Positions 5,603 to 13,007 are shown, counted from the stretch's first letter. The stretch is DNA of 14,237 nucleotides from JAVZGQ01 sp039000685 (GCA_039000685.1 JAWBNW010000015.1:1-14237); one strand, 5' to 3'. Notes: a model not told the origin generated them from the sequence alone. A program made the numbers and translations.

Positions 5603-7930
5603 TTAGTGTTTGATGTTGTGCATCGCTTTCAAATCTTTCTCTAAAACTTTGAGCTCTCCAGGAATTTCAATTTCAATTTCATCTTTAAGAGAGAGCTGCT
5701 TCTCTTTCTTCAAATTCCAAACTCTAGAATTAAACTCAACAACCTTTTCAGTAAGCTTTTCTAATTCACTCTTCCATTCAGCTTTTGGAAAGTTTTGCAA
5801 GTGAATTGATTCTTTGCTATAAAGCTCTAGCCATATCTTTTCTGTTATGAAAGGAGTTATTGGGGCAAGAAGCAACAAGATATTTTTCAGACAAGTGTGT
5901 AAAGTAAACCAAGCAGCCTCTTGCTCTTCCTTGCCAAAGCCTTGGCCATAAGCTCTGGGCTTGACCATTTCTAGATAGTGGGAAGCAAACAAATTCCAAG
6001 TGAATTCCCTGATTTTTGTGGCTGGGATGAAGAAATTGAAATCTTCATATCCTTTCAAACATTCTTCTATCAGCTTGCTCAGCTCAGCCAAAATCCATTC
6101 GTCAGTTTCAGTAAGCTTCGCTTCTTCTGGTTGTGGAAATGAAGAGATAAACCTTGCTATATTCCAAAGCTTTGTCAAGAATTTTGAAGCTGAAGCAATT
6201 CTTTCTTCTGAGCATCTGAAATCATAACCTAAGCTAACTTCTGAAGCACTCCAAAACCTGAAGTTGTCCGCTCCATATTTCTCCAGAATAGGCAAAGGAT
6301 CTATGACATTACCTCTGCTCTTGCTCATTCTCTCTCCTTTTTCATCAACACCATATCCCATTATCCAAGCATGTTCCCAAGCTTCTTTTCCTGTAAGCTG
6401 GTAGCATCTTAGCAAAGTGTAATAGAGCCAAGTCCTGATTATGTCTTTTGCTTGCGGTCTCAAGCTGTTTGGGAAAGTCTTTTTGAAAAATTCTTCATCT
6501 CTTAAAAACTTTGAGATGAACAAAGGAGTGATACTTGAATCAACCCAGGTGTCAAAAGTTCTAGTCTCACCTTCAAATTCTTCTCCATCACAATATTTGC
6601 ACTTCTTGAAAGGAGGCTTTTCCTTCCAGGGCTGGTAATATTTTCCAGACTTTGGCAAGTTTGGCTTTCCACACTTCTTGCAATACCATACAGGAACTTC
6701 AGTCCCATAGAATCTTCTTCTTGAAATTGGCCAGTCTATTGCAACAGAATCAATCCAGTTGTAGAGAATTTGCCTGTGCTGCTCAGGATGGAAAACAATT
6801 TTCTCAGCAATTTTTCTAATATCTTTCAAGAAAGTAAGTTGTTTGAGATAAAACTCGTCCAGCGAGATGATTTCTATTGGTGTCTTGCTTCTCTCACACA
6901 TGGGAGTGCGATGCATTATCATTTCCTTCTTCTCGACCAAGCCTTCAGCTTCCAAATCTTCAACAATTCTTTTTCTTGCCTCTTTAACTTCAAGTCCAGC
7001 ATACTTACCAGCATTTTCATTCATCTTCCCATCCAAGCCAATAGCCATTATCTCTTTCAGACCAAGCTCTCTGAAAAGCCTCACGTCTGTGGTGTCACCA
7101 TAGCTACAAATCATCACAATTCCAGAACCAAACTCAGGGTTTGCTGCCGGATTTGCTAAGATTGCAACTTCCCTATTATATATAGGTAGCAAAGCCTTCT
7201 TTCCCACCAAATTCTTATATCTTTCATCTTCAGGATGAACAAGAATTGCTTGGCAAGAGCAAATGAGCTCAGGTCTGGTTGTTGCTATTGTTATGTAGCC
7301 ATCTTCACCAGCAAGCTTAAACTTAACATAAACAAGCTGGGTTGGCAATTCTTCATAAACAATATCAGCATCTGCTATTGTTGTTCTACAATCTGGACAA
7401 TAATTGTTTGGTCTTGTTGCCTGGTAAATCAAGCCCCTTTCCCAAAGCATTAGGAAAGTTTCTTGTGTAAGCTTCCTATATTCTTCTGAGTCAGTTCTGT
7501 AGTAATTTTCAAAATCTCCGCTCAGCCCCATTCTTTTCATTATCTGTATTAGTTCAGCTTCCAAGTCATCCAAAGCAGTTTTTGCTAAAGCAATGAATTT
7601 TTCTCTTGGGGTTTCGTGCATCTTTATGTTGAATTTTTTCTCAGTGTATCTTTCGACTGGCACACCATTCCTATCAATTCCGATCGGGAAGAAAACTTCA
7701 AGTCCGAACATTCGAGCAGTTCTTGCTATCATGTCTATTTGGGAGTAGTGAGCTGCAGCCCCTAGATGCCAAGTTCCTGAGGGGTAAGGTGGAGGTGTAT
7801 CTATGGAGAATATCCTTTTTTTTGTATTTAAGTTAAATTTATAGATTCTTTCTTTTTTCCACTTTTCGTATATTTTTCTTTCCAGTTTCGAATCAAACCT
7901 TATTTCTTTAATTTTTGGTGTAAATTTCAA
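5603..7930 (-). CDS. valS: Valyl-tRNA synthetase, archaeal type, TTG start
   Basis: A 775-residue class Ia synthetase that charges tRNA-Val and edits misactivated threonine. The N-terminal part has PPPYPSGTWHLGA with the HIGH motif as HLGA (55-58) and GIDRNGVPVE. The CP1 editing domain spans about 200-360, with TTRPEL (218-222) and GSGIVMICSYGDTTD. Probable zinc ligands are C178/C181, C417/C420 and C444/C447. The KMSKS motif is RMSKS (534-538), followed by the anticodon-binding helical domain. It lacks the long C-terminal coiled coil of bacterial ValRS. The start must be the TTG at 7930: a stop codon lies directly upstream in frame, the next ATG is past HLGA, and AGGTGA sits five bases upstream. 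That region lies inside the 3' end of the endonuclease gene. Codons 1-40 are far more AT-rich than the rest. Confidence 0.96.
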   Translation of the reverse strand: MKFTPKIKEIRFDSKLERKIYEKWKKERIYKFNLNTKKRIFSIDTPPPYPSGTWHLGAAAHYSQIDMIARTARMFGLEVFFPIGIDRNGVPVERYTEKKFNIKMHETPREKFIALAKTALDDLEAELIQIMKRMGLSGDFENYYRTDSEEYRKLTQETFLMLWERGLIYQATRPNNYCPDCRTTIADADIVYEELPTQLVYVKFKLAGEDGYITIATTRPELICSCQAILVHPEDERYKNLVGKKALLPIYNREVAILANPAANPEFGSGIVMICSYGDTTDVRLFRELGLKEIMAIGLDGKMNENAGKYAGLEVKEARKRIVEDLEAEGLVEKKEMIMHRTPMCERSKTPIEIISLDEFYLKQLTFLKDIRKIAEKIVFHPEQHRQILYNWIDSVAIDWPISRRRFYGTEVPVWYCKKCGKPNLPKSGKYYQPWKEKPPFKKCKYCDGEEFEGETRTFDTWVDSSITPLFISKFLRDEEFFKKTFPNSLRPQAKDIIRTWLYYTLLRCYQLTGKEAWEHAWIMGYGVDEKGERMSKSRGNVIDPLPILEKYGADNFRFWSASEVSLGYDFRCSEERIASASKFLTKLWNIARFISSFPQPEEAKLTETDEWILAELSKLIEECLKGYEDFNFFIPATKIREFTWNLFASHYLEMVKPRAYGQGFGKEEQEAAWFTLHTCLKNILLLLAPITPFITEKIWLELYSKESIHLQNFPKAEWKSELEKLTEKVVEFNSRVWNLKKEKQLSLKDEIEIEIPGELKVLEKDLKAMHNIKH

Positions 7931-8816
7931 TCAACTCACCTGGTTTTAATTTATAATTCTTCAGCAGCTTTCTTAATTTTTTCTCTTGTAAAGGATGCGT
8001 AAAACCTACCTTCTTTGCAAAAAGCACAATATTTTCAAATCTTGATATGCGTAGTTCATCTTTATATTCATAAATTTTTGAATTAATTCCCAATCTAGCG
8101 AGCATTTTTCTTATTTCTTTTAATGCAAACATGTTTCGCAATCTTAAGGATATATACCGATGCCTTTTCTTTTTGTTATCCACTACTGAGCCTTCATCAT
8201 CAAAAATAGCTATTAAATACTTTTTGATGTTTTGTTCATTTTTTAAATTTGGAATAATAAACTTTTTACTTTCAAAACTATCGAATTTATGAGTCAAGAT
8301 TTTACCAACAACCGCTGGCAGAGTTACTTGAGTATATCTCCTAGTTTTATAAACATTGATTTTTGTATTGAAAATTTTCTGAAATGTTTTAATGAATGAC
8401 CGGATTAGATAATATTCTTGGTTCGTGTAATTACATGCACCGTCCCTGGTTTTTACACTTCCGTCTCCTTGTAAGTGAGCTATTAGCTCAACAGGTATCT
8501 CGACTGGTAGTTTTTTCTTAAAGAAAAGTATCACATTACTTTCACCTTTTACACCCATTATTTGGTCGCATATTTCGTTTGAACTTATATTCAGAATTTT
8601 CATTAATTTCTTTAAGTAAATGATCTTCATAGGCCACCATTCTCTTTTCCAACAATAAATGGTGCTGCGATTTACATTAAATTCATTGGCCAAAGACTCG
8701 ATAGTTTTAAATTTTTTAATTGCTTTTGATATAAGTAGAGTTTGATAATTTCTCTTCAACATGAGTCTTAAATTTTCAGGTATGTCACTTAATTTAATCA
8801 TTAAAGATTTTTCCAT
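7908..8816 (-). CDS. Free-standing LAGLIDADG homing endonuclease with N-terminal HTH
   Basis: A 302-residue protein. An N-terminal helix-turn-helix (about 35-57, ESLANEFNVNRSTIYCWKRE) resembles resolvase- or Xre-like DNA-binding motifs. Two LAGLIDADG motifs follow: ELIAHLQGDG (110-119, acidic residue D118) and YLIAIFDDEG (200-209, acidic residue E208). Two motifs indicate a monomeric endonuclease that cuts a long asymmetric site. Both catalytic acids are present, so it looks intact. It is neither an intein nor in frame with valS, and no intron is evident. A GTG at 8825 is possible, but ATG 8816 is preferred because GTGAT at 8825-8821 makes a good Shine-Dalgarno sequence. The gene is distinctly AT-rich, which points to transfer. 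Its last 23 bases overlap the valS start. Confidence 0.85.
   Translation of the reverse strand: MEKSLMIKLSDIPENLRLMLKRNYQTLLISKAIKKFKTIESLANEFNVNRSTIYCWKREWWPMKIIYLKKLMKILNISSNEICDQIMGVKGESNVILFFKKKLPVEIPVELIAHLQGDGSVKTRDGACNYTNQEYYLIRSFIKTFQKIFNTKINVYKTRRYTQVTLPAVVGKILTHKFDSFESKKFIIPNLKNEQNIKKYLIAIFDDEGSVVDNKKKRHRYISLRLRNMFALKEIRKMLARLGINSKIYEYKDELRISRFENIVLFAKKVGFTHPLQEKKLRKLLKNYKLKPGELIEIYTKN
7936..7957 (-). promoter_or_regulatory. Shine-Dalgarno (and possible TATA box) of valS inside the endonuclease gene
   Basis: AGGTGA at 7941-7936 lies five bases before the TTG start at 7930 and decides the start. A TTATAAAT-like box at 7957-7950 could give valS its own promoter within the 3' end of the upstream reading frame. 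Translational coupling to the upstream gene is the alternative; both may operate. Confidence 0.6.
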
Positions 8817-8825
8817 CTTTATCAC

Positions 8826-8967
8826 TCTAAAAGTTATCAGATAAATTATATCTGTTTTTCGCGACCAAATTTCCGATGTTTCCGTTGATTTTATAAATAG
8901 AAGTAGATAAAAGTCAAGCTTGTACCCGACGATCGCCCTTCATTTCCCTCAAAATAGTTTTGGTGTT
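8826..8967. other. 142-base intergenic stretch between the HAD and endonuclease genes
   Basis: It holds the promoter and inverted repeat of the endonuclease gene at its left side and a more GC-rich patch at 8912-8950 at its right side. No tRNA, C/D-box RNA or substantial reading frame is evident. Past the HAD stop the same frame stays open for 17 codons to a TGA near 8917. Confidence 0.5.
8838..8854. promoter_or_regulatory. Inverted repeat over the endonuclease TATA region (possible operator)
   Basis: CAGATA-AATTA-TATCTG has perfect 6-base arms around a 5-base spacer. On the minus strand it contains ATATAATTTATC, centred about 30 bases before the ATG at 8816, so a bound protein would block the promoter. 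A second TATA candidate, TATTTATAAA on the minus strand, lies upstream at 8890-8899. The HTH domain of the endonuclease is a plausible ligand, by inference only. Confidence 0.4.
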
Positions 8968-9591
8968 TTAGAAATTTAAATCTTTTAGTTTTTTAAGAGA
9001 AGCAAAAGAAATTGTATTTATTCCAAGCTTCTTAGCGCCTTCAATTTCTTTCTTATCATGACCAACAAAAATTGCTTCTTCTGGCTTTACTTTGAAATGG
9101 TTAAGAACGGTTAAGTAAGCCTTTGGGTGGGGTTTTTCATATCCAATCAAGTTGGAAAGAAAAAGCTTGTCGTAATGTTTTCCCTTAACCAAACCAAATT
9201 TCTTGTAAGTTTCAAGTCTCCACTTCAAAGGATGTACTGTATCAGAGAGTATTGCAATTCTTATCTCCTTAGCTTTAATTTTCAAAAGAGTTTTCTTAAC
9301 ATTTCTCTTAAGCTCCACATGTTTTAAAAATATCTCTTTATCTCTTTTGAGCCATTCATCTACTTTTGATGAAGGAATCCCAAGCTTTTTGTAAACTAGC
9401 TTGTCTGCTCCCCTTAAACTAATTTTTCCCGTTACTATTTTTGGATAAAGTTTAAACCAAAGCTTTGCTTGCTCATCTAGGCTTGAGCCAAATTTTCTCA
9501 GAAATTTATCATATTCTTTCTCAAATACTTTCACAACTTTCTTCGCTGAATACAAAACTCCTTCTCCATCGAAAATTATCAGCTTGATCAT
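8968..9591 (-). CDS. HAD-superfamily hydrolase with variant motif I
   Basis: A 207-residue HAD-fold protein, probably a cytoplasmic phosphatase-like enzyme with a helical cap. Motif I is FDGEGVL (D8 nucleophile, with E10 where the usual DxD has aspartate). Motif II is ILSDT (S116). Motif III is the lysine of YEKPHP (K153). Motif IV is VGHDKKEIEGA (D179, E182), a GH variant of the usual GD. A cap domain fits residues 15-90. The length and PHP-containing motif III suit the haloacid dehalogenase / phosphoglycolate-phosphatase-like subfamily; the substrate cannot be predicted. It starts with ATG 31 bases from the divergent VIT-like gene. The Glu substitution at the acid/base position suggests altered or slower chemistry. 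Confidence 0.88.
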   Translation of the reverse strand: MIKLIIFDGEGVLYSAKKVVKVFEKEYDKFLRKFGSSLDEQAKLWFKLYPKIVTGKISLRGADKLVYKKLGIPSSKVDEWLKRDKEIFLKHVELKRNVKKTLLKIKAKEIRIAILSDTVHPLKWRLETYKKFGLVKGKHYDKLFLSNLIGYEKPHPKAYLTVLNHFKVKPEEAIFVGHDKKEIEGAKKLGINTISFASLKKLKDLNF

Positions 9592-9622
9592 TTATTTTAA
9601 TTTGAAAATCAAAATTAAAATT
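9592..9622. promoter_or_regulatory. Compact divergent promoter, HAD and VIT-like genes
   Basis: Only 31 AT-rich bases separate the two start codons. ATTTTAAT near 9594-9601 is centred 26 bases before the GTG at 9623. An AATTAAAAT element at 9612-9620 is centred about 26 bases before the ATG at 9591. The boxes lie within each other's promoter, so the two transcripts may exclude each other. Confidence 0.4.
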
Positions 9623-10099
9623 GTGAAACATCCATTCAAAATAGGCTTCAGCTTTGGCTTGACTTCAGGAATAATCACAACTCTAGGCTTAATAGTTGGT
9701 CTTCACTCAGGAACTCATTCTACTTTAGCAATAATTGGAGGAATTCTTACAATAGCAATAGCTGACGCCTTCTCAGATGCTTTAGGAATTCACATTTCAG
9801 AAGAATCTGAGAACAAGCATAGTGAGAAAGAAATATGGCAATCAACTGCTTCAACTTTTCTTTCCAAGTTTGTTTTTGCTTTAACTTTCATTGTACCAGT
9901 GCTGCTCTTTGAGCTCACGACTGCAATTCTTGTTAGTGTGGCTTGGGGATTGTTTTTGCTAAGCTTGCTTAGCTACCACATGGCAAAGAAGCAGAAGAAG
10001 AAAGCCTGGAAGGTTATAGCAGAGCATTTAATCATTGCTTTGATTGTCATTGTGGCAACACATTTAATCGGTGATTGGGTTAGCTCAACTTTTGGTTAA
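9623..10099 (+). CDS. Compact VIT1/CCC1-family membrane transporter
   Basis: A protein of 158 residues from GTG 9623. A TTG at 9584 in the same frame would add 13 residues but overlaps the HAD gene and lacks a promoter at the right distance. The N-terminal segment GLTSGIITTLGLIVGL and the following ILTIAIADAFSDALGIHISE resemble the first two helices of VIT1/CCC1 transporters, which move iron or manganese across membranes. Three more hydrophobic segments follow (ending THLIGDWVSSTFG), giving five in all. The cytoplasmic metal-binding domain that larger family members carry between helices 2 and 3 is replaced by a short ESENKHSEKE loop. The Asp expected in helix 1 (GLxDG in VIT1) is Ser. Membership is likely, but the metal specificity is doubtful. 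Confidence 0.8.
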   Translation: MKHPFKIGFSFGLTSGIITTLGLIVGLHSGTHSTLAIIGGILTIAIADAFSDALGIHISEESENKHSEKEIWQSTASTFLSKFVFALTFIVPVLLFELTTAILVSVAWGLFLLSLLSYHMAKKQKKKAWKVIAEHLIIALIVIVATHLIGDWVSSTFG

Positions 10100-10100
10100 A

Positions 10101-10110
10101 CTTAAATCTT
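10101..10110 (+). promoter_or_regulatory. TATA-like box for the 368-residue protein
   Basis: CTTAAATCTT is centred about 26 bases before the GTG at 10131. No Shine-Dalgarno sequence is present, so the message is probably leaderless. Confidence 0.4.
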
Positions 10111-10130
10111 TTAAAAATCACTTATGTTAA

Positions 10131-11237
10131 GTGTCAGAAAAAATTGACAAAAAAATTTTTTATAGTGATGATTGGAACATTGAGGAAATAGAACAAGTCA
10201 ACCCAAAATGGCATAAATTAGGGAACCAATTAGATCTTAATATTTATTTTTCTACTGAAGAATTCAAGAAAAGAGTTGAAGAAATTTTAAAGAAAATGAA
10301 TTATGAAATTAATGAAGAGAATTTTAAAAAAACTTACAAGGCAATAATAATTTATACAAAACTTATAATGGCAGATATTTCTAACAAACTTTCTAAGGCC
10401 TTTTATGAACATTTCAATGAAAATTATCCGATTCTTCCTATAAGAAAAGAAGATTACCAAAATCCAGAAATCAGGAATATTTGGCTCAAAACAATAAAAA
10501 AGTTGAGAGAAGATTTATTCAAGGTTGAGGAGATTGATGGTAGCAAAATTTTACCACCAAACTTAATAGACGAATTTCATAAAAATAATTTTGAAAAAAT
10601 TAAAGAGACAATAGAATCGCAAGATGAAACCCCATATTTTTTGAAAGATCCTGTACCCCCAATTGTTTTGATAGGTGTAGATTATTCGGCAGAAAGCCTG
10701 AGAAAAAATTTAAATGAAGAAAGTTTTCCAGATGAGAAAATGCTTGAAAATCAAGAAGGAAATGCATATGCAGATTATTTTCTTGATGTAGTAGCATTCA
10801 CGACAGAATTTTCTGCCTGGTTATTGGATTTTGGTCTGAAGAAAAAAGAAAAACTATCTTTAAGAGATAATAAATTTTTTAAGAAAATATTTGATGAGCT
10901 TACCCATAGGTTAAGTGATCTATATTTATCGATAGGTGAAGAAGAACTTGAAGAAATTAAGCAACAGACAGATTTAAGTGAAGAAGAAATACTGTTTTGG
11001 AGAACTCCAAGATATGGAATAATACAGGTAAAAAATGAACAAATCTTCTTTGAAGAAATCGGTGGAAAACAATACGGTTACCAGGGAGAAATTTCAAAAT
11101 TCATAAGAGAAAGGGGCCCACTTTATGCTGGTAAGCTTGAAGAATTAATTAAATTTTTTATTGAATCAAAACCTTTAAATGAACAAAACTTAATTAATAC
11201 AATAGGCCTTGCTCTTGACGCCTCTGTCAAGCGATGA
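10131..11237 (+). CDS. Unrecognised acidic soluble protein
   Basis: A 368-residue protein with a GTG start. I recognise no domain. It is rich in Glu, Lys, Asn and Ile, has no signal peptide or membrane segment, and looks largely helical with long charged stretches. The most distinctive segments are PPIVLIGVDYSAESL (about 176-190), the aromatic FTTEFSAWLLDFGL (about 223-236) and EEIGGKQYGYQGEISKFI followed by RERGPLYAGKLEELIKFF near the C-terminus, which may form a compact C-terminal domain. Codon use is more AT-rich than in the flanking genes, which could mean recent acquisition. It converges on the surface-protein gene 42 bases away. No catalytic motif is evident, so no function is proposed. 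Confidence 0.8.
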   Translation: MSEKIDKKIFYSDDWNIEEIEQVNPKWHKLGNQLDLNIYFSTEEFKKRVEEILKKMNYEINEENFKKTYKAIIIYTKLIMADISNKLSKAFYEHFNENYPILPIRKEDYQNPEIRNIWLKTIKKLREDLFKVEEIDGSKILPPNLIDEFHKNNFEKIKETIESQDETPYFLKDPVPPIVLIGVDYSAESLRKNLNEESFPDEKMLENQEGNAYADYFLDVVAFTTEFSAWLLDFGLKKKEKLSLRDNKFFKKIFDELTHRLSDLYLSIGEEELEEIKQQTDLSEEEILFWRTPRYGIIQVKNEQIFFEEIGGKQYGYQGEISKFIRERGPLYAGKLEELIKFFIESKPLNEQNLINTIGLALDASVKR

Positions 11238-11279
11238 GTCGAGCAAGCAAGGAAACAGATGCACGAGGCAAGGCTACAC

Positions 11280-12977
11280 TCAACAATCTCTTCCAAACCA
11301 TTCTGGCTTTCTTCTATTTCTCCTGAATTTCATTAAGTCTAGAAGCCAAAGAATCACTAAAGCTAACAAGAAGACTATCAAAATTATTAAGACAACCCAA
11401 GCAGCATCTGACAAAACAAAGCAGCCGGTTGGCACAATTTCTTTTTCTTCTTCACAAACAGGCAAAGTGGTTGTGGTGGTTGTTGGTTTAGGCAAGCAAC
11501 TGCCATTACTGCAGCCAACTGAGCAGTATTCCACATAAACCCAAGCTGTTGAACAGTCTGAGTATCTATAGAGCTGAAGCTTCCAGTTTCCAGAACATTT
11601 GAACTCATTCAAGAATTTGGCAACACATTTGGTTTCTTTTTTATCAGCCCAAAAAATTCTTGAATATACATTTTCGCTTTCCCCACATCCACTGTAGGAG
11701 ACTTTTATCTTGTGGCTCCCGTCTTCTTGAACTCTCGCACTACAAGTGAAAGTTCTAGTGTCATGGGCTGGGATGTAAGCTGTTGGATCGCCAGAATAAC
11801 CATCACAACTCATTCTGTAGCAGTGGGAGTTTATATCGCAGACATAAGCATCAAAACTGACATAGCCTCCTCTATCACCAGAATTACTTATCCTTATCGT
11901 AGTTGTCACAACATCACCAACTTTAGCATTATTAGGCGTGGTAACACTCACACCTATTTCACAAGGTTCTTCATATCTCGGCAAACAGCTTCCAGCCGAG
12001 CAACCATAGCTACAGTATTCCCAATTCACCCAGCTTGTTGAACAATCAGAATACTGATATTTCCTTTGGACCCAACTTCCTGAACATCTGTATTCATTCA
12101 AATATTTTTCTTCACATCTTTCTTCATAAACACAGTAACCATCAGAACAATAATGCCCAGAAGGACAATTTTCAACAACAGTGTACCAACCCGATCCATC
12201 TGCTCTGCACTTCTCATAAGCCACTTGTGTGGAGCATGCACAATATCTGTTCCTAATTTCTCCTGGAGTGCAAACTTGAGCTGAGCTCAAGACAAGATCA
12301 ACTCTTTTTCTTTCACCGCAAGAGCAGCTTACGCTCCGGCTATCCGAGCTATAGCCAGACCTGCTTGCAAAAACAGTGTGAGTTCCGGTCAACACTTGTT
12401 TTTCTGCGTGAGAAGCATATGTCAAGTAGCTCCCATCAACATAAATGTTAGCGTTTAGAGGATTTCCATATTGGTCTTTCACGTAAATATCAAGGTAGCA
12501 GTATTGAACTTGTTGAGCTGATTCAACAACCTCAACTTCAGCAGTCCAACAAAAGCAAGGATCTACTTGAGCAACTTCATAGCAGTCACTGCTCACTCTT
12601 ACTTCAACTATCCCAGTATAAGGAGAATATTGTCCCAAATCATATTCAGCATAGCCGATATCGCTTGCAACTCTATAGCCAGAAGAATAGCAGTTTGGAG
12701 CTGTAGAGGCCCACGCTTGCTGCCAGTTTTCTGGTGAATAAGGAAGGCCGTCCAAGTTTACATAGCTTCCACCAACTTTTATCCAGGCAGTAAAGCACCT
12801 TGGATATCTGTCATTCATTGAATTGTAGACTGTAACCCCAATTTTCCTCGCGTTGCTAACATAAAAAACAGCAGACTTGTATCTGTAAGTTTCATAGCTA
12901 GCATCGCAAACAGCTCTAGTAAGCTCTGGCAAAATCAAAAGAATAGTTAAGGCTAAAATCAAAGCTTTGATTCTCAT
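11280..12977 (-). CDS. Cys-rich secreted surface protein with duplicated module and C-terminal anchor
   Basis: A 565-residue protein that should sit outside the membrane. Residues 1-22 form a signal peptide (MRIKALILALTILLILPELT). About 158-230 is a PEGA/carboxypeptidase-regulatory-like beta domain (YVKDQYGNPLNANIYVDGSY). A 46-residue Cys-rich module occurs twice, at 288-333 and 451-496, with the pattern LNExxCSGxW, YxYSDCSTxWV, EYCSxGCSxGSCLP. Between them lies a CARDB-like domain (about 338-432). A PTTTTTTLP linker leads to a transmembrane helix (about 525-547) and a basic cytoplasmic tail. The high cysteine content suggests many disulfides. ATG 12977 was chosen over an upstream GTG-type extension because it gives a clean signal peptide and lies 26 bases from a TTTAAAT box. 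Its ligand and role are unknown; adhesion or an S-layer-like function is possible. Confidence 0.88.
   Translation of the reverse strand: MRIKALILALTILLILPELTRAVCDASYETYRYKSAVFYVSNARKIGVTVYNSMNDRYPRCFTAWIKVGGSYVNLDGLPYSPENWQQAWASTAPNCYSSGYRVASDIGYAEYDLGQYSPYTGIVEVRVSSDCYEVAQVDPCFCWTAEVEVVESAQQVQYCYLDIYVKDQYGNPLNANIYVDGSYLTYASHAEKQVLTGTHTVFASRSGYSSDSRSVSCSCGERKRVDLVLSSAQVCTPGEIRNRYCACSTQVAYEKCRADGSGWYTVVENCPSGHYCSDGYCVYEERCEEKYLNEYRCSGSWVQRKYQYSDCSTSWVNWEYCSYGCSAGSCLPRYEEPCEIGVSVTTPNNAKVGDVVTTTIRISNSGDRGGYVSFDAYVCDINSHCYRMSCDGYSGDPTAYIPAHDTRTFTCSARVQEDGSHKIKVSYSGCGESENVYSRIFWADKKETKCVAKFLNEFKCSGNWKLQLYRYSDCSTAWVYVEYCSVGCSNGSCLPKPTTTTTTLPVCEEEKEIVPTGCFVLSDAAWVVLIILIVFLLALVILWLLDLMKFRRNRRKPEWFGRDC
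11490..11627 (-). repeat. Cys-rich module, copy 2
   Basis: Encodes residues 451-496 of the surface protein. It shares with copy 1 the LNE-CSG-W, YRYSDCSTAW, EYCS-GCS-GSCLP framework, with all seven Cys positions aligned. Confidence 0.8.
11979..12116 (-). repeat. Cys-rich module, copy 1
   Basis: Encodes residues 288-333 of the surface protein, the same length as copy 2 and separated from it by a CARDB-like domain. Confidence 0.8.
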
Positions 12978-12998
12978 GATTATGGTATAGAAAGAAAA

Positions 12999-13007
12999 CT
13001 TTAAATC
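12999..13007 (-). promoter_or_regulatory. TATA box for the surface-protein gene
   Basis: On the minus strand this reads GATTTAAAG, centred 26 bases before the ATG at 12977. It supports that start and a leaderless transcript. Confidence 0.5.

Noticed and set aside
6770..7159. Plus-strand open frames opposite valS
   Set aside because: They are shadows of a strongly conserved coding region and have no start signals.
7908..8825. Intein or intron in valS encoding the LAGLIDADG protein
   Set aside because: The endonuclease frame precedes valS, is in another frame and overlaps by only 23 bases. ValRS is continuous from its N-terminus through HLGA and RMSKS, and no intein splicing blocks are visible.
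11209..11538. Plus-strand open frame across the 3' end of the surface-protein gene
   Set aside because: It is antisense to the anchor and linker of the surface protein, and its sequence is Lys/Thr/Gln-rich without protein-like features.
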